A stretch of DNA of 64,000 nt from Chondrilla cf. caribensis (GCA_964020155.1 OZ026553.1:3777509-3841508); one strand, 5' to 3'. Shown: positions 28,601-35,621, counted from the stretch's first letter. The notes: a model not told the origin generated them from the letters alone. A program made the numbers and translations.

Positions 28601-30218
28601 CTATTTCTACCTTCGAGAGAGAGGATAGTTGATTCCAACAAGTGAATACGCTGTTGTGATAACAAGTACTAGGCATAATGTATACAAAACTAACTGATTG
28701 TTGTTATAATTTCAAGAGTTCTGTGGTTACTCACAATCTAGTCATGGCCCATCATGGTGCTACTTGGCACAAAAGGTAGTTAATTGGAAGAGATGTGAAC
28801 TAATTGCTAAGTTGGTAGAAATGTCCTCGTACATTCTACTGGTTAGGCAATAGTGGGGATAGTCTAGCTGGCTGGACTACACACAGACATGTACACATGC
28901 ATGTGCCCATACACATAACCCTACCTGTCAACATTTTACTGTACATGTCTTCAATAAAACCATGTCTTCTTGTAATTTCCGCTGTTTTAGTTACAGTATC
29001 AGCTTCCTTACCACACTGGATGAACACCAGTCTGGCAATTAGATCTCCCTTCATTCTCTTCATCTCTTGTACATCCTCACTGGTTATCAGCTCATTCTTA
29101 TACAGTTCAGTCAACACTACACAACAGGTACAAACCATATCTCATGTACTTGATCACTTGTAGAAGCTGAACAATCAACCTCATAACAGGTGGCCATCTA
29201 AAAGTTTGTGTGCAGTGTTACAGAATTTTGTCACAACAGTATATTATACAAAAAGTAGATTAGCAGGATGAACATAATCAGCCAATTTATGACATCATAT
29301 TGCAAATGACCATCAAATGCACAGAGGAATCGAAAAGCCAATTTTTGAGGGATTTTTCGATGTTATGCTCCCTAGGCCAGTAATTGTAAGTTTGTACCTC
29401 GTTAAATTCATGAATTTACAACGAAAAACCTACATAAATAATTCCAAGAGCTTTAAAATTGTCGATCAGAGTACCGAACACTGCCAAATGAAAATTGAAC
29501 AGGCTAAATAAACAGCTAGATAGAATCAAAGCACTTTTTGTCGATTATGATGGCACTTCTAAAGATGATTTGAATAAAGACAATTGAATCCTGTACTTGA
29601 GCACAGTATTATTTGTGGTATATCCAATATCATAGCTGTCTGTGTGCTTACCTGGTAGATACCTTGAGGTTAAGTTTGTCAGCTCAGGATAGCCTTCAAG
29701 TGTCTTGATGGCTACTTTGTATTGTTTCCCTGACTTTGTACATAGAACAAGAGTCAGGTATGAAGCCTGTATATCAGGAACATACCAAAAATGTTCCTTT
29801 TTAATTTCTTTACATTCCTCTTCAGTCACAACTCCTTCCTCAAGATGAAGTATTCTCATCACTGTACAGCATAAGGAGAAGAGTACATGTTCAGGGAACT
29901 ACAAGTCGAACAACAATCAAATATCAACAAGTTACTTCATCATCGCCTATTACTGTACAAAGAAATACACTACAATACAATAAGGATAAGATTGATGTAG
30001 AACGGAGCAGCATTTTGATGGCACACTTCGCAAGATGGACTATTCGTCCGTGAACTCTAAACGCTACATATAATATCATCTCAGTCGAGGACATCACTTT
30101 ACAGAACATTAGTTTCATCGTTCATTTTTCGACTGGAATATATTTCGATATAATTACCTTCCTTGAGGTAGGGATGATAATATTGAGCAGTACAACAACA
30201 CGGGTTTCTAGTAGCCAT
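1932..30218 (-). CDS. G1: giant CARD-like repeat / ZU5 / death-domain gene (28 predicted exons)
   Basis: Exons in transcript order: 30158-30218, 29652-29861, 28925-29116, thirteen 207-bp cassettes between 26909 and 8243, 7174-7362, 6928-7107, 5553-5702, 4954-5084, 4287-4613, 4063-4126, 3338-3936, 3118-3261, 2819-3041, 2522-2608, 1932-2224. They join in one frame (5,541 nt, about 1,846 aa plus stop). Nearly all exons up to the linker are phase 1-1, so they can be gained or lost without a frameshift. Domains: Cys-rich start (1-20), CARD-like helical repeats (21-1114 and again about 1175-1268), low-complexity linker (1269-1398), ZU5 (about 1399-1598), conserved region of unknown fold (1599-1749), death domain (1750-1846). 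No signal peptide or clear membrane segment is seen in the spliced product, which suggests a cytoplasmic adaptor. One cassette has an in-frame TAG (12169-12171). The architecture resembles ZU5-death proteins (UNC5, PIDD, ankyrin families) with CARD-like repeats in front; the function is inferred from domains only. Confidence 0.72.
2522..2608 (-). CDS. G1 Pro/Ser-rich linker exon
   Basis: An 87-bp phase 1-1 exon between a TTTCTACAG acceptor and a GTATGT donor. It codes a Pro/Ser-rich linker ending DDPHPSQSSEFRS that joins the ZU5 region to the death domain. The matching exon in G2 is 46223-46309, of identical length. Confidence 0.75.
2819..3041 (-). CDS. G1 conserved region downstream of ZU5
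   Basis: A 223-bp exon, phase 0 to 1, with acceptor CATGTAG and donor GTGACA. It includes GLYPPSFLVKTIQSC and VTVPAAVYLDISG. Its place between ZU5 and the death domain is where UPA sits in UNC5, PIDD and ankyrin-type proteins, but I cannot show it is UPA from residues alone. The G2 counterpart (46492-46714) differs by a handful of substitutions. Confidence 0.7.
3118..3261 (-). CDS. G1 short exon after ZU5
   Basis: A 144-bp phase 0-0 exon containing RYWESWTYCGDDDTCPV and NGWEASLNQAA. It is of unknown fold and closely conserved in G2 (46791-46934), with the same length and splice sites. Confidence 0.7.
3338..3936 (-). CDS. G1 ZU5 domain exon
   Basis: A 599-bp exon, phase 1 to 0, about 200 residues. 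ZU5 hallmarks are visible: an N-terminal GGEFLL strand, the EVPASAI turn, LASPVVYVWFDHSKV and SLKLHIPHW (equivalent to the family's SPVV..P......LTIPH). ZU5 domains occur in ZO-1, UNC5, ankyrin and PIDD, usually before UPA and death domains. The G2 copy (47010-47608) has the same length and very high identity. Confidence 0.9.
4063..4126 (-). CDS. G1 short linker exon before ZU5
   Basis: A 64-bp exon, phase 0 to 1, coding DPTPSSGGSSDPPRRDAGPD and one more residue. Acceptor TGTGTAG, donor GTGAGT. A near-identical exon lies at 47718-47781 in G2. Confidence 0.75.
4287..4613 (-). CDS. G1 linker exon with GYGSTTHSS repeats
   Basis: A 327-bp phase 0-0 exon from acceptor CTGCGTAG to donor GTAAGT. 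About eight tandem 9-residue GYGS(T/S)T(H/Y)SS repeats are encoded by a 27-bp minisatellite, then LPEDDDYPPPVQPF and TGSPKSL. Gene G2 has a different, non-repeated Ser/Pro-rich linker in the same place (47962-48270) with a similar end (GHPKLL), so this linker is fast-evolving. Other frames of the minisatellite are also open, so the frame is chosen by splice phase. Confidence 0.65.
4396..4612. repeat. 27-bp coding minisatellite, about 8 copies
   Basis: Tandem 27-bp units built on GATCCATAYCCTGAGCTG, with only single-base differences (for example CATATC/CATACC, TGTGTG/TATGTG). The length is a multiple of three, so copy changes keep the G1 reading frame. It is absent from the matching position in unit 2. 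Confidence 0.95.
4954..5084 (-). CDS. G1 degenerate CARD-like exon (EYYWSERLSREECDKLFSSK)
   Basis: A 131-bp exon, phase 1 to 0. The segment LVEYYWSERLSREECDKLF fits the same pattern as the repeat exons (hydrophobic helix, ..LS.EE.., next helix), but only about 43 residues remain, so it is a shortened member. The G2 counterpart (48749-48873) lacks six bases near the end, in frame. Confidence 0.65.
5553..5702 (-). CDS. G1 helical exon (VSELCSKVLPEE...)
   Basis: A 150-bp phase 1-1 exon, acceptor TTCCTAG, donor GTACGT. It contains VSELCSKVLPEEIKDVEW and IDIANSLIAVGVSSELGERT. It is probably a divergent member of the helical repeat series. Same length in G2 (49326-49475). Confidence 0.65.
5703..6927. 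other. G1 intron
   Basis: A 1.2-kb intron closely matched by 49476-50663 in unit 2. A minus-strand open stretch at 6040-6330 (MKFDLWCDRRQKR...) recurs in unit 2 (49845-50087) but diverges at its end and has no clear splice sites; it may be an old transposon scrap. Two TTAGGG units occur at about 6735. Confidence 0.5.
6928..7107 (-). CDS. G1 conserved exon of unknown fold
   Basis: A 180-bp phase 1-1 exon, acceptor CACCTTTAG, donor GTGAGT. It contains AGSKAIHQVFGGKRST and VVSGVLGVLLLHVDRHS. The Val/Leu-rich centre is too short and broken by charge to be a confident membrane helix. The G2 counterpart is 50664-50843. Confidence 0.68.
7174..7362 (-). CDS. G1 last intact CARD-like repeat exon
   Basis: A 189-bp phase 1-1 exon. 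VVSKLLEKNLLANKLFAG, then LEISLETAKVFEEHGMVKEA. It follows the same layout as the cassettes (helix, turn, helix, then a Cys-containing helix and a final ..hLEEHG helix) but is highly diverged. The G2 counterpart 50910-51098 has identical splice sites. Confidence 0.72.
7456..7626. repeat. (CA)n microsatellite
   Basis: About 170 bases of nearly pure CA dinucleotide with a short TGCGCACAAA interruption near 7537. The Cys-Val and Thr-His open frames here are translations of the repeat. A shorter (CA)n tract sits at the same place in unit 2 (51187-51260). Confidence 0.98.
8243..8449 (-). CDS. G1 cassette exon 1 by coordinate (type A)
   Basis: A 207-bp phase 1-1 exon: acceptor CTACATAG, donor G|GTGG. 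CARD-like repeat with GDISQEGLMSKEE, variable core CWEGSSLQAASNSFC, then TRIADILQKSGFTGKEK. In transcript order it is the last of the thirteen. The donor chosen (AAAG|GTGG) is the only GT kept in every copy; the alternative 3 bases downstream is lost in two copies. Confidence 0.75.
9516..9722 (-). CDS. G1 cassette exon 2 (type B)
   Basis: Intact 207-bp exon. Type B core: VGEIQKKWKRSSWLTALNPI, otherwise as type A, with SCTKEPSVMTRIADILQKSG following. Confidence 0.75.
10748..10954 (-). CDS. G1 cassette exon 3 (type A)
   Basis: Intact. Core CWEGSSLKTASNSFC; it shares the unusual CKISCTKEPSEM stretch with cassette 1, so the two are close duplicates. Confidence 0.75.
12021..12227 (-). pseudogene. 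G1 cassette exon 4 (type B) with in-frame stop
   Basis: Full length with both splice sites, but the codon that is CAG in other type B copies (after GEI) is TAG at 12169-12171. If included it would end the protein before the ZU5 and death domains. Because the exon is 207 bp and phase 1-1, skipping it restores the frame. Confidence 0.75.
13100..13796. mobile_element. 697-bp TIR DNA transposon, non-autonomous
   Basis: It interrupts an array period between TACATA and ATGTTT. The ends are short inverted repeats, CAGGGGCGTAGGA and (reverse complement) CAAGGTGCGAAGC, flanked by a 5-bp target duplication CTATA (13095-13099 and 13797-13801). GGCCCCACCAC occurs near both ends. No transposase frame is seen; the superfamily is not assigned. 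Confidence 0.8.
13992..14198 (-). CDS. G1 cassette exon 5 (type B)
   Basis: Intact; the most divergent type B core in the array: IHKNWRRFSLRTALKRICAV. Confidence 0.74.
15256..15462 (-). CDS. G1 cassette exon 6 (type B)
   Basis: Intact. Core IQKKWESYPWLTALDPTCAI, with SCTKDPSVITRIVDI downstream. Confidence 0.75.
16521..16727 (-). CDS. G1 cassette exon 7 (type B)
   Basis: Intact. Core VQKKWGRSSRLTALNHICAI and an altered tail GFTRVEGVMLLKG. Its 3' boundary reads GGTGGAAC, which removes the alternative downstream GT and supports the donor used for all cassettes. Confidence 0.75.
17795..18001 (-). CDS. G1 cassette exon 8 (type A)
   Basis: Intact. Core CWEGSSLKAVSNSICTI. Confidence 0.75.
18559..19964 (-). 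mobile_element. 5'-truncated LINE (non-LTR retrotransposon) with reverse transcriptase remnant
   Basis: Inserted in an array spacer with a 5-bp target duplication ATGCA (18554-18558 and 19965-19969). The minus strand carries the RT middle and end: SGVPQGSVLGPTLFSVFIND, then FADDTTIYIVSD (catalytic [YF]xDD), then SYILPHFDYCDVVW and TLGQRCFSFVG-like C-terminal sequence. One frameshift near 19525-19560 splits it into two frames (19970-19428 and 19473-18916). The 3' end has a short ATACCCG-type tandem tail rather than poly(A). The layout resembles CR1/L2-like clades. Confidence 0.88.
20491..20697 (-). CDS. G1 cassette exon 9 (type B)
   Basis: Intact. Core IQKKWKRYPWLTALDPTCAI. Confidence 0.75.
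21766..21972 (-). CDS. G1 cassette exon 10 (type A)
   Basis: Intact. Core CWEGSSLKTALNSICTI, followed by KEPSVITRIADI. Confidence 0.75.
22302..22791. mobile_element. 490-bp Tc1/mariner-type MITE
   Basis: Terminal inverted repeats CAGTGGTAAACGCATAATATG and, at the right end in reverse complement, CAGTGGTAAACACCTAATATG. Flanked by a TA dinucleotide duplication. The start CAGT and the TA target are typical of Tc1/mariner/pogo elements. No transposase. Confidence 0.87.
23538..23744 (-). CDS. G1 cassette exon 11 (type B)
   Basis: Intact. Core IQKKWERYPWLTALDHICAI. Confidence 0.75.
24020..24639 (+). mobile_element. 620-bp hAT-type element with transposase 5' end
   Basis: Inverted repeats TAGCGCTGGGCGGTAT at both ends and an 8-bp target duplication TGTACATA (24012-24019, 24640-24647), the hAT signature. 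Inside, plus-strand codons from 24319 give MATSSAASLNFDQRT and later SDIWKYFALRVNEDDK. The latter resembles the start of the BED zinc finger of hAT/ZBED transposases. The frame then runs into noncoding sequence, so this is an internally deleted copy. Confidence 0.88.
25432..25638 (-). CDS. G1 cassette exon 12 (type A)
   Basis: Intact. Begins LGDIRQEGLMSKEEIRQV; core CWEGCSLENASNSICTI. Confidence 0.74.
26703..26909 (-). CDS. G1 cassette exon 13 (type A), first in transcript order
   Basis: Intact; uses LISKEE in place of LMSKEE. Core CWEGFSLQAASNSICTI, identical to unit 2 cassette 53215-53421. That suggests exchange between the arrays, or retention from before the segmental duplication. Confidence 0.74.
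27934..27967 (-). pseudogene. Truncated cassette exon at array edge
   Basis: Only the last 11-12 codons (FTGKEEVMLLKG) and the donor remain. Upstream the exon is replaced by CA/CG-rich microsatellite DNA from about 27968. The same break is found in unit 2 (57081-57115). Confidence 0.8.
27968..28115. repeat. Degenerate CA/TG microsatellite patch
   Basis: Alternating purine-pyrimidine DNA (CACACGCACG, GTGTGTGCAC) at the edge of the cassette array. A counterpart lies at 57116-57260. Confidence 0.8.
28925..29116 (-). CDS. G1 exon 3: CARD-like repeat
   Basis: A 192-bp phase 1-1 exon, acceptor TTGTGTAG, donor GTAGGG. LTELYKNELITSEDVQEMKR, then RLVFIQCGKEADTVTKTAEI and RRHGF. The helix-turn-helix spacing (hhxxLhxxxhhtxExhxxh) is the CARD-like signature shared with the cassettes. 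The G2 exon is 58091-58276. Confidence 0.75.
29652..29861 (-). CDS. G1 exon 2: CARD-like repeat
   Basis: A 210-bp phase 1-1 exon, acceptor CTGTACAG, donor GTAAGC. MRILHLEEGVVTEEECKEIK, then KVAIKTLEGYPELTNL. It matches the CARD pattern of a first helix followed by GhhTxEExxxI. The G2 exon 58616-58828 is three bases longer, in frame. Confidence 0.75.
30158..30218 (-). CDS. G1 exon 1: start codon and Cys-rich N-terminus
   Basis: ATG at 30218, reading MATRNPCCCTAQYYHPYLKE to a GTAATT donor (phase 1). The same start, length (61 bp) and CCC motif occur in G2 (59132-59192), which supports this start. The three adjacent cysteines could be lipid-modified; that is speculation. Confidence 0.75.
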
Positions 30219-30553
30219 TTTCGAGGGATAGCGAACAGATTGGGAAATCCCCCTACTGTCCAGTGCCTACTGCATAGTCGATCGTATAGTACTCTGGACC
30301 AGTCCTAGTCTACCAGTGTGAATGTGCTTGTTCTGTGTTTGGTGCATTTGATGTAGATGAGATGTTCATGTACAAGCACCACTGTAAGGATTATAAACCA
30401 GTATATCAACCACTCAGTGGAATTTGCCAATGCTAACGAGGAGTGATCAAAGGACGCTGACTTTCAGTTTAAATTTTAAGATTGCGAACCGGAATTGAAA
30501 CAATAAATGGGAACCCTGTAGTACAGGTTTATGACTCTCTGAATCTCGAGAGA
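30219..30553. promoter_or_regulatory. Presumed bidirectional promoter between G1 and NOSIP copy 1
   Basis: About 335 bp separates the divergent starts. The sequence is conserved in unit 2 (59193-59541). No TATA box is obvious. A plus-strand open stretch here (CACSVFGAFDVDEMFMYKHH) recurs in unit 2 with few changes; it could be an upstream exon or simply conserved by recent duplication. Confidence 0.45.
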
Positions 30554-30623
30554 AGGGGTAGACACGGGAAGAATCAGACAGCGAGTGCCGTCTACGGCTA
30601 CCACGAGAAAAAGAAGGATACCG
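30554..30623 (+). pseudogene. NOSIP copy 1, exon 1 (start codon lost)
   Basis: The residues GRHGKNQTASAVYGYHEKKK and the GATACCG|GTGAGT donor match the N-terminus of nitric oxide synthase-interacting protein (known form: M-x-R-H-G-K-N...). The expected ATG is AGG at 30554-30556, and no in-frame ATG lies upstream in the exon. The rest of the exon is intact. An unseen upstream exon or non-AUG start is possible. Confidence 0.8.
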
Positions 30624-31018
30624 GTGAGTTGGAGAGTGTAGCCAGCGATAACTTTACTAAATTTGCCTTCCTCCATAGCTCCGGGTAGACACCTTCTTCA
30701 ACGTTGATGACTCCTGCGTTGACAGTTCATGTTACCTACACTACATAGGCTAGCGCTATACCACTGAAATAGTGGCTTGTTTAATGAGTAAATTTGTAGA
30801 CGTCTTCGAGTGTAGTGGGGCATGTCAACAGTAGGATAGAACGGGTTGACGTGGAATCAGTTCTTCTGAGTTGACCCGAATCTGGGTTCTTGGATACAAA
30901 CAATGACATTTTTTGCAGACAATTGCTAGGACTGCTGGATGTAGTGTACTTTCTACTGTCCTCGGCTGTCACATCATGATGTGATGTAACCTTAACTTCT
31001 GTTACAATTCTCATATAG

Positions 31019-31071
31019 CCACATCTGGGTATGGGACAAAGCATGCAAGATTGAGCAAAGACTCTCTCAGG
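31019..31071 (+). pseudogene. NOSIP copy 1, exon 2
   Basis: Acceptor CATATAG, exon coding TSGYGTKHARLSKDSLR, donor GTGAGA. It joins exon 1 in phase 1 and ends in phase 0. The residues match the conserved SGYGT....LS+D region of NOSIP. A duplicate lies at 33737-33789. Confidence 0.82.
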
Positions 31072-31134
31072 GTGAGAGCCTGTGTTTCTTCATTGAACTA
31101 GTTGTGTCCTTAGCAAACACTCATCATACTATCA

Positions 31135-31137
<3 letters not shown>

Positions 31138-31208
<71 letters not shown>

Positions 31209-31210
31209 AT
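31138..31210. repeat. (GT)n microsatellite
   Basis: About 70 bases of GT dinucleotide in the NOSIP intron; a counterpart is at 60132-60193. Confidence 0.97.
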
Positions 31211-31315
31211 GTGTGTCCATTCACATGTATCATGATGTTGGTGTGTGTACAAAATGGTGAAACTCCAGAGAATCCTCTTCTTTGTCCTTATCATCCTCTC
31301 CATCTCACTGTACAG

Positions 31316-31368
31316 AACTTTGATTGTTGTTGTCTGACACTACAACCATGTAGAGATCCTGTTGTAAC
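31316..31368 (+). pseudogene. NOSIP copy 1, exon 3 (first half of split U-box)
   Basis: Acceptor TGTACAG, exon coding NFDCCCLTLQPCRDPVV, donor GTAAGT, phase 0 to 2. The CCCLxLQPCxDPVVT motif is the NOSIP U-box start. Exons 1-3 give only about 58 residues of a roughly 300-residue family; I find no later NOSIP exon in the window, so the gene is partial. Confidence 0.82.
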
Positions 31369-31466
31369 GTAAGTACTTACATGTCCTGTATGTATGTGTG
31401 GTGTGTGTTTAGTGTATGAATGTACTATTGGCATTAATAATATACCTACGTACGTATGTATCGTAT

Positions 31467-32185
31467 CCTCCCTGGGTGTGTATTAGGGGACATACAGTTG
31501 TATCCTCCCTGGGTGTGTATGAGGGGATATACAGTTGTATCCTCCCTGGGTGTGTATTAGGGGATATACAGTTGTATCCTCCCTGGGTGTGTATTAGGGG
31601 ATATACAGTTGTATCCTCCCTGGATGTGTATGAGGGGATATACAGTTGTATCCTCCCTGGGTGTGTATTAGGGGATATACAGTTGTATCCTCCCTGGGTG
31701 TGTATTAGATGATATACAGTTGTATCCTCCCTGGGTGTGTATTAGATGATATACAGTTGTATCCTCCCTGGGTGTGTATGAGGGGATATACAGTTGTATC
31801 CTCCCTGGGTGTGTATTAGATGATATACAGTTGTATCCTCCCTGGGTGTGTATTAGGGGATATACAGTTGTATCCTCCCTGGGTGTGTACTGGAAGATAT
31901 ACAGTTGTATCCTCCCTGGGTGTGTACTGGGAGATATACAGTTGTATCCTCCCTGGGTGTGTATTAGGGGATGTACAGTTGTATCCTCCCTGGGTGTGTA
32001 TTAGGGGATGTACAGTTGTATCCTCCCTGGGTGTGTATTAGGGGATATACAGTTGTATCCTCCCTGGGTGTGTATTAGGGGATATACAGTTGTATCCTCC
32101 CTGGGTGTGTATTAGGGGATATACAGTTGTATCCTCCCTGGGTGTGTATTAGGGGACATACAGTTGTATCCTCCCTGGGTGTGTA
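31467..32185. repeat. 37-bp minisatellite, about 19 copies
   Basis: Near-perfect 37-bp units, each beginning ATCCTCCCTGGGTGTGTA, with variants (GGGGAT, AGATGAT, CTGGGAGAT). 37 is not a multiple of three, so all three frames open up in long but meaningless frames (for example 31416-31712). It is absent from unit 2. Confidence 0.97.
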
Positions 32186-32187
32186 CC

Positions 32188-32330
32188 ATCATTCACCACA
32201 CCAGGATACGAGTTAGTTATATCCTGCCTAGGTGTGCTGTAGCAGAATCGATATAAAGTGCTAATTGATTTCCAAGGGCAAAACAAACTATTACTTTAAC
32301 TATTACTTATATCCTGGTGTGGTGAATGAT
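32188..32330. repeat. 143-bp inverted repeat / foldback
   Basis: 21-bp arms: ATCATTCACCACACCAGGAT at the left and its reverse complement at 32310-32330, with about 100 bp between. It abuts the 37-bp minisatellite. It may be a small MITE or the seed of the minisatellite. Confidence 0.8.
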
Positions 32331-32759
32331 AGACAATTTATACTGCAAATATGCGCATAGCTCCATACAACTTATTATATGCAATAGAAATGTGTTTACT
32401 AATTTCCTGCCTTGTTCTCACACAATTAATCCTAACAATGAAACCTGTCTGGTGACCTGTGCTGTATCACTGACCTGTGCTACATGATCCTGCTTATGTA
32501 TGCACAGTTTTCTCTTTGGTTCTCCCCTCAACCAGGATACAAACACTATTATGCATACATGTTTGGATTACTTGTACACATACAGTCTAGATGACAGAGA
32601 GGCTATTGTATAGTGCTTCATCAAATGCATGAAAGTACATACTAGTATATCGTGTATCGATATTATATGCGTGCATTTGTTTTATGTGTGCATTGTAGTT
32701 CATAAGCAACACACAGTGTACACATTTAGTATTCCTGTTAAGTGTATATATGTACATAT

Positions 32760-32960
32760 GTAATTCAGGTGTCCTCAATAGGGAGGTTTCACTGTGTAGA
32801 ACAGTTAATCTTAGTACAAGGGTGTTCTAATTAGAGAGGTTCCACTTTAAAGAACAGGTAATCCTAGTACGAAAGTGTCCTCATTACAGAGGTTCCACTG
32901 TATAGAACAGGTAATCTTTGTACAGAGGTGTCCTCTGTAGAAAGGTTGCTCAGTTAAACC
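32760..32960. repeat. Short-period repeats (GTGTCCTCA..AGAGAGGTTCCACTG)
   Basis: Three to four units of roughly 55-60 bp with the core AGAGGTTCCACTGTATAGAA. The same family recurs at 34095-34235, 35045-35130, 37110-37400 and 60594-60860. It resembles multiplied ends of a DNA transposon. Confidence 0.8.
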
Positions 32961-33025
32961 AATATATAATTCTTGGATTTCAACTAGTGGTTGTTATTGA
33001 CAAGTGGTTAAATAAGCAGATAAAT

Positions 33026-33560
33026 ACGCCCAGGTACTTCATTGCATCCACCTGTTCCAATGATTTGTCAGCAATTTTGATCTCACATTCCTCAGCCTTC
33101 CCCGCCACCTTCATCACTTTGGTTTTCCTCCAATTCACTTTCAGCTCCCATCTGGTTAGCACATCACTCAATACCTGTAGATTCCCATCTTCTGTCTCTG
33201 ACTTCAAAATCGTATCATCTGCAAACCGGAGTACCCCCACATCCCCCATTGACAACTTCACCTCCCTGAACATCCAAAACCCTTTTGCTTCCCTCATCAC
33301 TTTGTCAATAAACAAATTTGAACAACCATGACGAAAGGGTACACCCTTGCCTGAGGTCCCTGTGTGCTTCAAACCACTCTGATGTACCACCATTGACCCT
33401 CACACTCGCCATTCCATCCACATACAGTGACCGAACTGTTCTTTGTAGCTTCCCATATTCATCTAAGACTTTTCACAGCTTCTCCCTACTCACATTGTCA
33501 TATGCCTTCTCCTAATCCACAAGCGCCAAGTACAGCTTCTTGTCCTTCTCAATGGTCATC
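33026..33560 (-). mobile_element. LINE reverse transcriptase fragment
   Basis: The minus strand reads GVLRFADDTILKSETEDG, then WELKVNWRKTKVMKVAGKAE and AMKYLGVFI, with KAYDNVSREKLW-like sequence upstream in broken frames. FADD is the RT catalytic box, and the order matches RTE/CR1-like elements. Stops and frameshifts break it. It sits inside the NOSIP intron repeats of unit 1 only. Confidence 0.8.
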
Positions 33561-33594
33561 TTCTATTGATATTTTAGCTTTGAGTTAATTTTTT

Positions 33595-33830
33595 TACCAA
33601 TTAATCTTCTGTTTTTCGGACACAACAATTACATGTTTTCGCAGACAATTGTTTTGACTGTTGAATATAGTGTCTGTTTCACTGTCCTCGACTGTCATGT
33701 GATTTAACCTTTTTTTCTCCTCCAATTCTCATGTAGCCACATCTGGATATGGGACAAAGCATGCAAGATTGAGCAAAGACTCTCTGAGGGTGAGAGCCTG
33801 TGTTTCTTCATTGAACTGGTTGTATGTGTG
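33595..33830 (+). pseudogene. Duplicated NOSIP exon 2 segment
   Basis: Repeats 30880-31110, including an intact copy of exon 2 (33737-33789, TSGYGTKHARLSKDSLR, acceptor CATGTAG, donor GTGAGA). It lies downstream of exon 3, so it is out of gene order and probably not used. Confidence 0.75.
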
Positions 33831-34381
33831 TATATGCAGTACATACCCTATATGCATACATGCTTGGATTACTTGTACACATACAGTCTAGATGACAGAT
33901 AGGTTATTGTATAGTGCTTCATCAGAAACATGAAAGTACCTACCAGTATACAGTTGTATGCACATTCATATCATGTTTACATTGTTGTCATAATATCTTG
34001 TTTGGATTTGTGCAGGTCTAATGTAGTTAATAAGTAACACACAGTGTACACATTTGGTATTCCTGTTATGTGTACGTATATGTATGAATGTAATTCAGGT
34101 GTCCTCAGTAGATAGGTTCCACTGTGTAGAACAGATAATCTTAGTACAAATGTGTCCTTATTACAGAGGTTCCACTGTATAGGGTAGGTATAGATCTTTG
34201 TACAGAGGTGTCCTCTGTAGAAAGGCTCCTCAGTTAAACCATTATATTTCTTGGAATTCAACTAATGGTTGTTATTGACAAGTGGCTGTTGTCGTTATTT
34301 CTCTTGTTTGTGTACACAACTCACTCATGTAGCTCATCCATTAATTCTCTACTTATCATTCTCTCTGATTTCAATTTACAG

Positions 34382-34434
34382 AACTTTGATTCCTGTTGAA
34401 TCACTCCAAAACCATGTGGAGATCCAGTTACAAC
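34382..34434 (+). pseudogene. NOSIP exon 3 pseudo-copy b
   Basis: Acceptor and 53-bp length are kept, but the frame reads NFDSC then TGA, then ITPKPCGDPV. The donor is GTGAAT. Part of a roughly 0.9-kb module with a CA tract. Confidence 0.75.
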
Positions 34435-35278
34435 GTGAATCCACACACAGAAGTATTTTATTAAAGCCATTCATAGGAATCCTACATGTTACACATACTT
34501 ACATGCATAGGTGTACATGCAACGTTTCACAGCCATGTACTGTGAGTGGATACGTAATTTTTCAGTATTTTGTATTCATGTGTTTGTAAGCACTAGCACA
34601 TTGCGTGCTGTGTTCCACACTTACAGTGTATATGTGCACACAAGGTTATTCTAGGTGTACAGTTTCAAAGTGTTAGGTTACGTGTACAGAAGTATTTATT
34701 CAGGGACAGTTTATCACACGCACAAACACGCACACATGCACAGTTACACATGACACCTCCCAATCATGCAGGTGTGTACGTGTGTGCATATCTACTGTTT
34801 GTGAGTGAAAGCACAAGTGCATACATCTGTGTGCTTGTGTATGCATACACACATTCAATACATATACATGCGTATGTATGACATGTATCCACACACAGGT
34901 GTATTCTATGTGTACAGTTGTATGTACATTCATATTATTATGTTTACATTGTTGTCATATCTTATTTGGATTTGTGAGGGTCTACTGTACTTTCTAAACG
35001 ACACACAGTGTACATATTTCAGTATTCCTGTTATGTGTATATAATTTAGGTGTCCTCAGAAGAGAGGTTCCACTGTATAGTACAGATAATCTTACTCCCA
35101 AGGTGTCCTCAGTAGAGAGGTTCCTCAATAAGGCCAGTTTAGAATTCTTGGAATTCAACTAGTGGTTGTTAATGACAAGTGGTTGTTGTCATTATTTCCC
35201 TTGTTTGTGTACACAACTCACTCATGTAGCTCTTCCATTAATTCTTTCCTTATCATTCTCTCCAATCTCACTTCACAG

Positions 35279-35331
35279 AACTTTGATTCATGTTGAATGA
35301 CTCCATAATCATGTGGAGATCCAGTTATAAT
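35279..35331 (+). pseudogene. NOSIP exon 3 pseudo-copy c
   Basis: Two in-frame stops (TGA, TAA) where CC and Q stand in the intact exon; the GTGAGT donor is retained. 897 bp downstream of copy b, showing tandem duplication of the module. Confidence 0.75.
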
Positions 35332-35620
35332 GTGAGTCCATCCACAGAAGTATTTTATTCAAAGCCATTCATAACAATCCTACATGTCACACATACTTAC
35401 ATGCATAGGTGTACATGCAACATTTCACAGCCATGTACTGTGGGTGGATATGTAATTGTCTGGTATTTTTGTATTCATGTTTTTGTAAGCACTAGCACAT
35501 TGTGTGCTTGTATTCTACACATACAGTGTGTATGCACACACAAGGTTATTCTGCGTAGGTATACAGTTCATAGTGTGCAGTTACTTGTATGGAAGTATTT
35601 AGATATTCTTAGACAGTTTA

Positions 35621-35621
<1 letters not shown>

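Noticed and set aside
31416..32041. Overlapping plus-strand frames in the 37-bp repeat
   Set aside because: The unit is not a multiple of three, so open frames appear in all phases by lack of stop codons, not by selection.
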